From assembly GCA_017427265.1 (NCBI GenBank), contig JAFRTG010000009.1:22882-86881 (forward strand): a stretch of DNA of 64,000 nt, written 5' to 3'. Each line of letters starts with the position of its first letter. Position 1 is the first letter of the stretch. The DNA is from Oscillospiraceae bacterium (GTDB taxonomy: Bacteria > Bacillota > Clostridia > Oscillospirales > Ruminococcaceae). The notes under the pieces were generated by a model. That model saw only the letters and a program-made list of their open reading frames with translations. It searched no databases and had not been told where the DNA came from. Below, piece after piece: positions 44,968-52,793 of the stretch. The translations under genes were made by a program, and so were the position numbers.

Positions 44968-45252
44968 TTAGAAAAACAGCCACATCGACATATTCCGAAA
45001 GACCTCGACAGATACATTGTGGACGATAGCAGCTTTCATTTCGTAATCGGTTACATCACGAAACTCCGCTGTATGCTCAATAATGTCATCGACAATCTCG
45101 GAAACATCTGCCGTTGAAAGGTGCCGGTATCCGCAAAGCTCAAAGAGCAGATGACGGCATTCCTCGTTAGTCCCAGCATTGTACCAGTTATGCTTGATGC
45201 AGAGTGCCTGCATCTTGGTACTCTCTATTCTGCGAAATTCTGTGTATTCCAT
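44968..45252 (-). CDS. small hypothetical protein
   Basis: 94 residues (MEYTEFRRIESTKMQALCIKHNWYNAGTNEECRHLLFELCGY...). The ATG at 45252 is 6 nt after AAAGGA; an ATG two codons upstream is too close to it. Helical, three Cys, no known domain. Confidence 0.6.
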   Translation of the reverse strand: MEYTEFRRIESTKMQALCIKHNWYNAGTNEECRHLLFELCGYRHLSTADVSEIVDDIIEHTAEFRDVTDYEMKAAIVHNVSVEVFRNMSMWLFF

Positions 45253-45307
45253 ATTCATTCCTTTCCGTGAGGGAGTTGTGCGCTCCCCCACTCTTTTTTT
45301 CTTTCAG

Positions 45308-45577
45308 TTAAGCATCAGGCTTGCTCACGATTCCGTCAATATACAGACCGCCGTCTTTGTAAGCATTCTTCATGACATGCAGGAATGTGTCCATGAGATC
45401 TGCAAAGACTGCATCGTCCTCGACGTAGTAATCCAGTTCCTCGTCTTTTGTGTCAGCGTCAATGTCGCCGTCAGCGACACCGCTTATCAGCCATTCCTCG
45501 AAGAAGTTTTCATTGTTGACTGCTCTGGCAAGCAGCTCCATTGCACGAACAGCGTCGCAGCGTTCCTTCTTATTCAT
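45308..45577 (-). CDS. hypothetical protein, short paralog of 43441-43938
   Basis: 89 residues beginning MNKKERCDAVRAMELLARAVNNENFFEEW, clearly homologous to the N-terminal part of the protein at 43441-43938. Very acidic (DGDIDADTKDEELDYYVEDD). Preceded by GAGAAAGGGCTACACT. Confidence 0.65.
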   Translation of the reverse strand: MNKKERCDAVRAMELLARAVNNENFFEEWLISGVADGDIDADTKDEELDYYVEDDAVFADLMDTFLHVMKNAYKDGGLYIDGIVSKPDA

Positions 45578-45623
45578 AGTGTAGCCCTTTCTCCCCGTTA
45601 TGCCGATAGGACAGCTTATCGCT

Positions 45624-45788
45624 TCATTTGCCGTTAAACCAGTCATTCCATTCTTCGTCAGTAGGCGCATCGCCATAGAGGTCTTCGGTATCGTCCGCTT
45701 CCTCTTGCTCTGCTTCATACCTGTCAATGATCCGGTTGATCTGCTCGGTTGTGGTAATCGTAGTTCTGATGTCTTTCATAAAGTTCAT
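45624..45788 (-). CDS. small acidic protein at the divergent operator region
   Basis: 54 residues (MNFMKDIRTTITTTEQINRIIDRYEAEQEEADDTEDLYG...) behind AAAGGAGAATCAACC. It is the first gene of the minus-strand run and is driven by the promoter at 45835-45863. Function unknown; size and acidity are compatible with an antitoxin or a DNA-mimic, without direct evidence. Confidence 0.6.
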   Translation of the reverse strand: MNFMKDIRTTITTTEQINRIIDRYEAEQEEADDTEDLYGDAPTDEEWNDWFNGK

Positions 45789-45834
45789 GGTTGATTCTCC
45801 TTTGAGCTTTGGTTTCGTCTTACCTGACACTATA

Positions 45835-45967
45835 ATTATATCATATACGCGCGTATATGTCAATGCGATGCGGTCATATTTGTAACAAATCACAGAATAT
45901 ACGCGCGTATATAGACTATCTTTGTGCGCTATTTAGCTTGAAATTCTATTTGGACTTGTGGTATACT
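45835..45967. promoter_or_regulatory. divergent promoters with two identical 16-bp operators
   Basis: Minus-strand promoter: TTGACA (45863-45858), 17-bp spacer, TATAAT (45840-45835). The spacer is filled by the palindrome ATATACGCGCGTATAT (45843-45858, extended by C/G to 18 bp). A second copy lies at 45897-45912. Plus-strand promoter: TTGAAA (45938-45943), 18-bp spacer, TATACT (45962-45967), reading into the ribbon-helix-helix gene. The two copies are 54 bp apart, close to five helical turns. Confidence 0.85.
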
Positions 45968-45994
45968 GATAGGTAGAAAGGAGGGTGCTGTTTT

Positions 45995-46210
45995 ATGTAC
46001 GATGCAGTATCCAAGAAAGCGACTCTTAAATACATGAAAGAGAAGCGCGAAAACCTGAATCTGAACTTCCCGAAGGGCAAGAAGGCAATCTTCAAAGCCT
46101 ATGCGCAATTCAGAGGTATGAGTCTGACTGAGTTGATCACCCAGCTGATCGAAGCTGATATGGAATTTCATCATTACATTCCTGAAGAAGAAAAGGAAGA
46201 TGCCGAATAA
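45995..46210 (+). CDS. ribbon-helix-helix (Arc-like) DNA-binding protein
   Basis: A 71-residue protein with KRENLNLNFPKGKKAIFKAYAQFRGMSLTELITQLIEADM: a beta strand followed by two helices, the Arc/MetJ layout. It starts at ATG 45995 behind AAAGGAGGGTGCTGTTTT. It is the likely binder of the two ATATACGCGCGTATAT palindromes, repressing both divergent promoters (inference). Confidence 0.8.
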   Translation: MYDAVSKKATLKYMKEKRENLNLNFPKGKKAIFKAYAQFRGMSLTELITQLIEADMEFHHYIPEEEKEDAE

Positions 46211-46396
46211 ATGTGTACTGTTAGAGCCTACTCTAACGACATATTCAAAAAGGCTTGAAATGTGTGTCATATAAGTTAGTATTTATATTTCGGGATGTGT
46301 CATAATTAAAAGCGCACCCTATCGGTATATTATTTCTTTTCAGACAAGCACATACTATATATAATATCCTTCCTGAAAGAAAAAGAGGAATAGATC

Positions 46397-46975
46397 ATGC
46401 AAAAGACTTATATCGGCTATGCACGGGTATCGACCGAAGAACAGAACGAAGCCCGGCAGCTCGAATCATTCCGGACATTCCGCGAACCGATCTCCAAGAC
46501 GTTCATTGACAAGTGCAGCGGAAAGAACATGAACCGTCCGCAGCTGAAAGCCATGTTGGACTATGTACGCGAAGGCGATGTGGTTGTGGTGTCGGACTTC
46601 TCCCGGCTTGCCCGCAGTACGAAGGACATGCTGCAGATCGTTCAGGATCTCACCGATAAAGGTGTCGGTCTGATCAGCATGAAAGAGAATCTGGATACTG
46701 AAACGCCGCAAGGTAAGTTTATGCTGACAGTCTTCGCTGCTCTGGCAGAGCTGGAACGCGCCACGATTTTGCAGCGGCAGCGGGAAGGTATCGAGATCGC
46801 TAAGTCTGCCGGAAAATATAAAGGACGAAAACCGCTTCCGATGGATGAGGAACGGTTTCGTTCTGAATGTGCGAAATGGAGAGCCGGTGAGCAGACCGCA
46901 CGGGAAACCATGCTGAAGCTCAATATTAAGCCTAACCGGTTTTACCGGATTGTGAAGCGGCTCGGAATAAGGTAA
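46397..46975 (+). CDS. serine recombinase, resolvase/invertase type
   Basis: A 192-residue protein: IGYARVSTEEQNEARQ with catalytic Ser12, the VVVSDFSRLARSTKDML and TPQGKFMLTVFAALAELERATILQRQREGI blocks, and a C-terminal helix-turn-helix. It cuts and rejoins DNA by a 5' phosphoserine mechanism. It is apparently intact. A second, truncated copy of its last 66 codons lies at 58656-58856. GAAAAAGAGGAATAGATC precedes the ATG. Confidence 0.92.
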   Translation: MQKTYIGYARVSTEEQNEARQLESFRTFREPISKTFIDKCSGKNMNRPQLKAMLDYVREGDVVVVSDFSRLARSTKDMLQIVQDLTDKGVGLISMKENLDTETPQGKFMLTVFAALAELERATILQRQREGIEIAKSAGKYKGRKPLPMDEERFRSECAKWRAGEQTARETMLKLNIKPNRFYRIVKRLGIR

Positions 46976-46994
46976 TTATGAAAGGAAACTTAAA

Positions 46995-47807
46995 ATGAAG
47001 AGCGTGCAAAAAATACACATTTGGCTGTTTATAGCGATTTCCCTTATGCTTTTAACAGGTTGTATTGATTATAGCACTGTACCTTCGTCTGATGATTATT
47101 CAGCAAATACATATGTCACTACACTAGAAGCATCAACTAATAACAGCGAGGGCGATTTGACTTCCGTTCAAGGCTCAAACCTGACAACTGATTCTACGCC
47201 GAATTCTAAAAAACACTACAAAGGATATTATGTAATCAATTCAAATACCGGCGTTTTTCATTGTACAAATTGTGCATCTGTAATGATGGCACGAGCAGAG
47301 GCTCTACAATATGTCGAATCAACATGTGCGGATTTAGTTGAAAAAGGATATTCCCCTTGCCAAAAATGCCATCCAACTGATATCGAAATTACGGATAATA
47401 GTAATACACAGTCAGTTGAGGTTCTCCTGACTCCTGATGAGGATGCGGATCGAATACTGAAGGGATATAATACTAAAACACAATTGGAAAGAATTACAGA
47501 AGATGACATATCATATGAATATACCGGTGGAGGTTATCATACCACTGCGTATAAAAATGGTATTCGGTTTGAGATATGCTATGCAGACAGTTTCTATCTG
47601 CAAGCCATGGCAGCGAATGAAAGCGCTTCAAATGAATGCTTTAAAAATGAAGTAATAAACTTTTTGTCAGCAATTATAGGTTCATCCAATGCAGAAAGCG
47701 TGATAACTGAAGCTGTCCAAACAGGACACAGTGTAACTTATAATAAACAAACAATCAGTTTTGATGGAACATACTTCCGCTACTCGGATGATTCGTGGGC
47801 GTCATAA
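46995..47807 (+). CDS. lipoprotein with Cys-rich YVxNxxTxxFH-type domain
   Basis: A 270-residue lipoprotein (lipobox LTGC). After a Ser/Thr-rich linker it has YVINSNTGVFHCTNCASV, then EKGYSPCQKCHP. This Cys/His pattern resembles the metal-binding tail (Ada-like) found in some secreted nucleases and surface proteins. The rest is unassigned. It occupies the slot between the recombinase and the small helical gene. Confidence 0.75.
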   Translation: MKSVQKIHIWLFIAISLMLLTGCIDYSTVPSSDDYSANTYVTTLEASTNNSEGDLTSVQGSNLTTDSTPNSKKHYKGYYVINSNTGVFHCTNCASVMMARAEALQYVESTCADLVEKGYSPCQKCHPTDIEITDNSNTQSVEVLLTPDEDADRILKGYNTKTQLERITEDDISYEYTGGGYHTTAYKNGIRFEICYADSFYLQAMAANESASNECFKNEVINFLSAIIGSSNAESVITEAVQTGHSVTYNKQTISFDGTYFRYSDDSWAS

Positions 47808-47835
47808 TAATAGTCGTTTGAAAAAGGAGTTCAAT

Positions 47836-48051
47836 ATGGAGAAATTAGTAATCGACCGAGATACATACCGTCAGATTAAGAAGATGAGCCGTGAGGAGCT
47901 GAACGATTTTCTCATTCGGTACGCGCAGAACCTCTGCAAACCTATCGACCTGAAAGACATGGAAAAAGAAATCCGTGCAATCAGCGGCATGGGCGAGAAG
48001 CGGACAGAGCTTGTCATGAATATCATCGAGAAGTATCTTGGGGATATTTAA
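47836..48051 (+). CDS. small helix-hairpin-helix-like protein, module partner (copy 1)
   Basis: 71 residues: DRDTYRQIKKMSREELNDFLIRYAQNLCKPIDLKDMEKEIRAISGMGEKRTELVMNIIEKYL. The segment ISGMGEKRTE resembles the GxGxxR turn of helix-hairpin-helix DNA-binding motifs. A near copy lies at 59526-59741, again after a recombinase and one other gene. AAAAAGGAGTTCAAT precedes the ATG. It probably binds DNA alongside the recombinase. Confidence 0.78.
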   Translation: MEKLVIDRDTYRQIKKMSREELNDFLIRYAQNLCKPIDLKDMEKEIRAISGMGEKRTELVMNIIEKYLGDI

Positions 48052-48133
48052 GTAGGAGTTTTTTCAGATTATTTGGCACGTTTTTGTGCATACATACAAT
48101 TTATTGTTTCAAAAGAGAAAAAGCAGAGCGATT

Positions 48134-48151
48134 GAAACCATGAATATATAG
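48134..48151 (+). promoter_or_regulatory. shared 18-bp motif, copy 1 (before ECF sigma gene)
   Basis: GAAACCATGAATATATAG is identical to 49761-49778. Both copies are also preceded by a CATACAAT box at slightly different spacing. Copy 1 lies 100 bp before the sigma gene. It could be the promoter recognised by that sigma factor. Confidence 0.5.
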
Positions 48152-48251
48152 GGGATAAAGAAAATCTTATTATTGTGGGTTTATTCAAAGAGATACAACG
48201 GAGCACTAGAACGTAAAGGATATTACTTTGTTCAAAAGCAGGAGCGGACAA

Positions 48252-48731
48252 ATGAAAAAAGAAAGGCTGTGTGATGATGCGGCACAAAAATATTACAAGA
48301 ATATTTTGCAGTTCTGCCTACGGTTATTAGATTATGACGGATATGCAGCAGAAGAATGTACACAGGAAGTATTTATGTTATTAACCGTAAAGAAAGACAA
48401 ACTTGATTTTGGACAAAATATACGCGGTTGGCTTTATGCATCTGCTGAAAGAATATGTAAAGACTATCGAAAACGGGAATCACGTCGATTATCGCATATC
48501 ACAAACACATTGGATGATATAAAAGACCAAGCATATGATCCGTTTTCGTCTGACTCTGATTCTATACTCGATTATCTTTCTCATGAGGAATACCAATTAT
48601 TGAAAGCCTACTATACAGAAGAATATGGGAACCGTACAAGTCTCGCTGAAAAATATGGAATGACCACATCACAACTCTATAAAAAAATATGCAGTATAAG
48701 AAAAAAGATTACTCCTCAAAATAAAGAGTGA
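48252..48731 (+). CDS. ECF-type RNA polymerase sigma factor
   Basis: A 159-residue protein: region 2 (YYKNILQFCLRLLDYDGYAAEECTQEVFMLL...NIRGWLYASAERICKDYRKRE) and region 4 (YQLLKAYYTEEYGNRTSLAEKYGMTTSQLYKKICSIRKKI). Start at ATG 48252 behind CAGGAGCGGACAA. The membrane protein that follows is its likely anti-sigma factor. Low GC compared with the chromosome. Confidence 0.85.
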   Translation: MKKERLCDDAAQKYYKNILQFCLRLLDYDGYAAEECTQEVFMLLTVKKDKLDFGQNIRGWLYASAERICKDYRKRESRRLSHITNTLDDIKDQAYDPFSSDSDSILDYLSHEEYQLLKAYYTEEYGNRTSLAEKYGMTTSQLYKKICSIRKKITPQNKE

Positions 48732-48819
48732 TCTGATGGATACGATGTATTTGCTGCAATTATATACATATTAAAGTATATTTCTGTTTTCAAAAGGATA
48801 TAGAATGGAGGATGACGCA

Positions 48820-49659
48820 ATGGAAGAAAACAGTTCAAGCCGCAGCAATTCCCACGTCAATCCGGATCAAGCATTTCTGGAAGAATTACAGGAAAAACTT
48901 TCAAAAGAATTGGAAATGCCACATTCTGAAAGAAACTATGACCGAATTGAGGAATGGACGGATACGATCAATTTGCTGTTGGGAACCAGCGAACTGATTG
49001 ATAAAAGAAGCAAAATCGGTATTTTACAGCTTCGACAAGAAAAGGAAAAAGTCAATCGAAGGCGAATGAAGCGCATTATTTGCACCTTTGTTTCTTGCTT
49101 TTGTGCAAGTGTACTCATTATCTCAAACATTTGGAGCTACTCTGTTTTGGGAATGAGTGCGTTTTCTGCGATGTATCAGGTTATGAGCGGCGGAATCACA
49201 ATAGACTTCAAAAAACAGGAAAATGTTCCACCTGAGTCGTACAACTCTGATTCGTTATATAATTGTTATCTTGCTGAAATGCGAAGGATCTGTGAAAATG
49301 AGAATATATCTTCCAGATTACCGGATTATCTGCCTGACGAATATACGAAAACTGAATCATTTGGACAGATTATTCGTGCCACCCACGTTTGCACAGTCAT
49401 ATTTCACTTTGAGCATCAAGGTTCAAAACTCATTCTTCAAATCATGGATTACGATTCGTCCGATAACATGCCGCCAATGGGTGTTCCATCAGATCATTAC
49501 AACATCTCAGAGCAGATTATTGATGGCATAAGGGTATGTATCTCTAAGGAAGATCAGCAATTTACTGCGGTATTTGAGGAGGGAACAATACAGTACATGC
49601 TGTATATTGACAATACTGATTATGCCGAAGGACAAAAGATATTGCAATCTATGTTTTAA
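48820..49659 (+). CDS. probable anti-sigma factor, single-pass membrane protein
   Basis: 279 residues: an N-terminal cytoplasmic helical region (about 1-85), one membrane helix (RIICTFVSCFCASVLIISNIW), and an external domain resembling DUF4367 (YLPDEYTKTESF...IQYMLYIDNTDYAEGQKILQSM). It probably holds the ECF factor at the membrane. GGAGG 8 nt upstream favours ATG 48820; ATG 48805, with AAAAGG, is the alternative. Confidence 0.75.
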   Translation: MEENSSSRSNSHVNPDQAFLEELQEKLSKELEMPHSERNYDRIEEWTDTINLLLGTSELIDKRSKIGILQLRQEKEKVNRRRMKRIICTFVSCFCASVLIISNIWSYSVLGMSAFSAMYQVMSGGITIDFKKQENVPPESYNSDSLYNCYLAEMRRICENENISSRLPDYLPDEYTKTESFGQIIRATHVCTVIFHFEHQGSKLILQIMDYDSSDNMPPMGVPSDHYNISEQIIDGIRVCISKEDQQFTAVFEEGTIQYMLYIDNTDYAEGQKILQSMF

Positions 49660-49760
49660 CAATTCCGCGCAGGCACTTTTCACAAAGTGTCTGCATATTT
49701 TTTGTGGATTCATACAATAATTCGTTTTTTTCTTTTCAAAATGGAAGAACTAAGGAAACA

Positions 49761-49778
49761 GAAACCATGAATATATAG
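49761..49778 (+). promoter_or_regulatory. shared 18-bp motif, copy 2 (before exported-protein gene)
   Basis: Identical to 48134-48151 and 50 bp ahead of the exported protein at 49829. If it is an ECF promoter, the sigma factor would control itself and this secreted-protein group. Confidence 0.5.
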
Positions 49779-49828
49779 AGAGGTAAATAGAACGCCTCCC
49801 GAATCAAATAAACATCAGGAAAGGAAGT

Positions 49829-50317
49829 ATGAATATGAAGGCTAAGAAAATTGCTGCTGCGTTGTGCGCGATAGGATTCACGATTATAAACTGTTCCGCA
49901 ATGTCTGCTTCTGCAGCTTTTACAGGATCAGTTGCGACAGCAACACTAACTAACGATGATACTGATGCCGCTGGATTGATTTCGTACTACTCACTCATGA
50001 TTTCAGCTGATGTAAGAAAGGTGAAAATTACTGCTACAACTTACGGAACAGATGTTATGGCAAAAATAGGGTTTACGAATATTAAAGTCCAGCACAGCAG
50101 TAACGGGTCAACAGGGTGGGTTACAGAAAAAACTCCCACTGATCAAACAGATACTGATACCAATTATTATGGCTTGGATGGCTTCCCGGTTGATGTATCC
50201 GGCGGATATTACTATCGTGTGGTTCTTGATCATTATGCTAAAGAACAGGGCTGGTTTTTCCCTAGTTCGCAGTCTATCGCAAATACATCAAATGTGGTAT
50301 GGGTACCAGCCAACTAA
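49829..50317 (+). CDS. secreted protein of unknown function
   Basis: 162 residues with a signal peptide (KKIAAALCAIGFTIINCSAMSASA) and a mature part of about 130 residues rich in Thr, Tyr and Asp, apparently all beta (DVRKVKITATTYGTDVMAKIGFTNIKVQHS...GYYYRVVLDHYAKEQGWFF). The mature part has no Cys. The layout suggests a small extracellular beta-sandwich. GGAAAGGAAGT precedes the ATG. Confidence 0.72.
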   Translation: MNMKAKKIAAALCAIGFTIINCSAMSASAAFTGSVATATLTNDDTDAAGLISYYSLMISADVRKVKITATTYGTDVMAKIGFTNIKVQHSSNGSTGWVTEKTPTDQTDTDTNYYGLDGFPVDVSGGYYYRVVLDHYAKEQGWFFPSSQSIANTSNVVWVPAN

Positions 50318-50437
50318 AAACTTGATTGATGGAAGAAGGTGTTTCCAATGGGTAAAAGTGTTTGAGTTTGATTCTGATGCTAATCCCCAATAGAAAAATA
50401 CACGATCACAAACGAATATGATTTTAGGAGGTTAAGT

Positions 50438-51145
50438 ATGAAAAAGATCTTTTCGCTCATAATCGCTTGCTTTATGGCGCTTTTTTCTTTTGCTTCCATG
50501 TCTACGATTACAGCAAGTGCGGACACAGTCTACAGCAGAGATCCTGTGAATTACATTGCTTTCGTTAATCCGAGCAACCCCAACTCGACTACTACCCTTA
50601 CCGCTTCGTATTCTGTTAAATATAATCCGGACGTAATCACCTATGACGGATATGTATTGTCAGATTGGTATTATGACAGCTTTTCTATTTCCGTTTCAGA
50701 GCAAGCCGATGGATGGATGCTGCTTACTGCATCTGCAAGATACAAGAACCCCAATTCTTCAACAGCTTGCCCGAATGTATTTATGCTTAAATTCTCGGCA
50801 ATCGACGATATCAGCAATGTCCGCAGCGCATTTAATAATGAGTATTATAATCTCTACAATCATCTTGCAGATTATTATTACAATGTTCAAAGCGTTGGCA
50901 ATAAAACGTCTGCCGTTGTACGAGCAATGGGAGACATCGATGCGGATTTCATTATTGAGAGTGACGATGATTGTGACGAGATTACAAAGTATATTGCAAG
51001 TCTCCCAAGTATGGTTTCGCCCGGAACACTCGAATTCAAACTTGCAAATGTTAATTTTAGTGCATATGTCGATATTTCTGATGCTGTACTCATTGCAAGT
51101 TACGCTGCCAACTCTGCAAGCTACTTTTGGGCACCGGTGATATAA
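50438..51145 (+). CDS. secreted protein with cohesin-like part and degenerate dockerin-like C-terminus
   Basis: 235 residues with a signal peptide (MKKIFSLIIACFMALFSFASMSTITASA). The middle (TTTLTASYSVKYNPDVITYDGYVLSDWY...WMLLTASARYKN) resembles a cohesin-like beta-sandwich. The C-terminus, MGDIDADFIIESDDDCDEITKYIAS...NVNFSAYVDISDAVLIASYAA, keeps the two-helix spacing of dockerins but both calcium loops have lost key Asp/Asn residues. It is followed after 2 bp by the true dockerin protein. AGGAGGTTAAGT precedes the ATG. Confidence 0.65.
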   Translation: MKKIFSLIIACFMALFSFASMSTITASADTVYSRDPVNYIAFVNPSNPNSTTTLTASYSVKYNPDVITYDGYVLSDWYYDSFSISVSEQADGWMLLTASARYKNPNSSTACPNVFMLKFSAIDDISNVRSAFNNEYYNLYNHLADYYYNVQSVGNKTSAVVRAMGDIDADFIIESDDDCDEITKYIASLPSMVSPGTLEFKLANVNFSAYVDISDAVLIASYAANSASYFWAPVI

Positions 51146-51147
51146 TA

Positions 51148-52341
51148 ATGCGCAAATATATAATATACAAGTTTATTCTATTGCTAACCGGCCCAATAAT
51201 TGCCGTATCATGTTTTCCAATTGAATCATTTGCTGCTTCTTATTCTGACGGCGAATTGCTTACGAAATATGCCGATAAGTTCAAAGTAATTGAAAAGAAT
51301 TACGCTGCTGACAACGAACGCTTGAAGAATGAGAACTATATGCAGAACAAGGTATACGCCAACGGCATCCTTTATTCAGCGTATTTGTCCGGCAATTCTC
51401 TGGAATATGACTGGACAGAGTATGTTGAATGCATCAAGGATGACACGAGTGAACCACCGCATCTTGTACGGAATTATCACAACTGTGAGCTTGAAAACGG
51501 ATTTTATTATTCCGTTCATGACGGCGCAGCAACAATACACGGCGCGGATGCTGAGCAGTTTGCTGACGTAAAAGTCTTAGCGCTTCCGGAAACACTGGGC
51601 GGATTCCCGGTTTATGAGATTGCTCCACACGCTTTTGACGGCTTTGAGGGTGCTGTGTTTCCTAAACTCTCAAAAATCAGCATTCCGGACAGCGTTGAAG
51701 TTATTTGTTGCCGTGCATTTCAAGGTGTCTTCACGCAGAAAAAATGCACTTCCCTGTCGGATCGTCTGAAAGACTGTAAGATCAATGTGCCGAAGTCTGT
51801 TCAGTATATTGGAGAATATGCCTACGGCTTCGGTACTGTTCGGGCGCTTGGCGATACTGTTATTTTGCCAGAAACATTGGAATATATTGACCGGATGGCG
51901 TTTGCAGACAATTCCGTTCAGATATATGACCTGTGTGATACTGAATTGGGAAAAGTGCCGTATTTACAAGCCGATGAAGACTATATGCCGCTTCCCGAAG
52001 ATTTTTATCCGGAGATCATATTACCAGATTCTGTCTATGTCTGCAATGATGATTATATTGTGCTTCAGCGCGGAATTACGAAGTATTGTCAGAATGCATT
52101 GCGTCCGAAGCAGTATGCTGAATACTATGTACGCGAAGGATTTACAAAGCCAAAAGGCGATGTGAATAATGACGGACAGGTAAATCTTGCAGATGTTATC
52201 TGTATGCAACGCTATTTGTGCTGTTCACTTGTGGGGGCCTCGGCATTTTCGCTTGATTGGGAATCAGGTGACATGAACGATGACGGAGCAATCAATGTAA
52301 TTGACTTTTCATTACTTAAAAGAACATTGCTCGGTTCATAA
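51148..52341 (+). CDS. secreted BspA-like leucine-rich repeat protein with dockerin
   Basis: 397 residues: signal peptide, a polar region, BspA/LRR_5-type repeats (VKVLALPETLGGFPVYEIAPHAFDGF, LSKISIPDSVEVICCRAF, INVPKSVQYIGEYAY, VILPETLEYIDRMAFADN), and a C-terminal type I dockerin with both calcium loops intact (GDVNNDGQVNLADVICMQRYL and GDMNDDGAINVIDFSLLKRTLL). Dockerins dock onto cohesins of a scaffold on the cell surface. ATG 51148 is the best start; the upstream TTG lies in the previous gene. Confidence 0.85.
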   Translation: MRKYIIYKFILLLTGPIIAVSCFPIESFAASYSDGELLTKYADKFKVIEKNYAADNERLKNENYMQNKVYANGILYSAYLSGNSLEYDWTEYVECIKDDTSEPPHLVRNYHNCELENGFYYSVHDGAATIHGADAEQFADVKVLALPETLGGFPVYEIAPHAFDGFEGAVFPKLSKISIPDSVEVICCRAFQGVFTQKKCTSLSDRLKDCKINVPKSVQYIGEYAYGFGTVRALGDTVILPETLEYIDRMAFADNSVQIYDLCDTELGKVPYLQADEDYMPLPEDFYPEIILPDSVYVCNDDYIVLQRGITKYCQNALRPKQYAEYYVREGFTKPKGDVNNDGQVNLADVICMQRYLCCSLVGASAFSLDWESGDMNDDGAINVIDFSLLKRTLLGS

Positions 52342-52520
52342 AAGCCAAATCATGACAACGCATTATTTAATCCCTGCGAAATAGTATCGCAGGGATTATT
52401 TCTTATAAAACAGTGCAGACGGCTTATGCTGCCTGTATTTTTAGTATGATTCAGTTTTTGCCTTTGGTTTACATCCTCTCTTTTTCGGCTTGGACTATTC
52501 TTCCGCATCAGGTTCTCCTG

Positions 52521-52546
52521 AAAAGTTGCTACTAGTAGCAACTTTT
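52521..52546. repeat. 26-bp palindrome, copy B
   Basis: AAAAGTTGCTACT and its exact complement; core GTTGCTACTAGTAGCAAC at 52525-52542, followed by TTTTTC. The remaining gap 52342-52793 holds only this and the promoter below. Confidence 0.9.
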
Positions 52547-52622
52547 TCGACCGATGCTTGCTTCTGTCCCATTATAATCAAGGAGCCATTGTCATTTTGC
52601 ACATTAACACAGACTGTTTGCA

Positions 52623-52651
52623 TTGACTTTTTCTTTAATTTATGGTATACT
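52623..52651 (+). promoter_or_regulatory. promoter of the 52794 gene
   Basis: TTGACT (52623-52628), 17-bp spacer, TATACT (52646-52651). Confidence 0.65.
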
Positions 52652-52793
52652 TGCTACATCAAGTGTGCTTCAATATAATTTCATAAGTTGTTTGCAATAA
52701 CATGACTATATGAGGTATACGATGCTAAATGGCTAACAATTTGTTTGATTTTGGCGATGTCAACGAAGCTCAACAGAAACGAGGCGGTTTATA

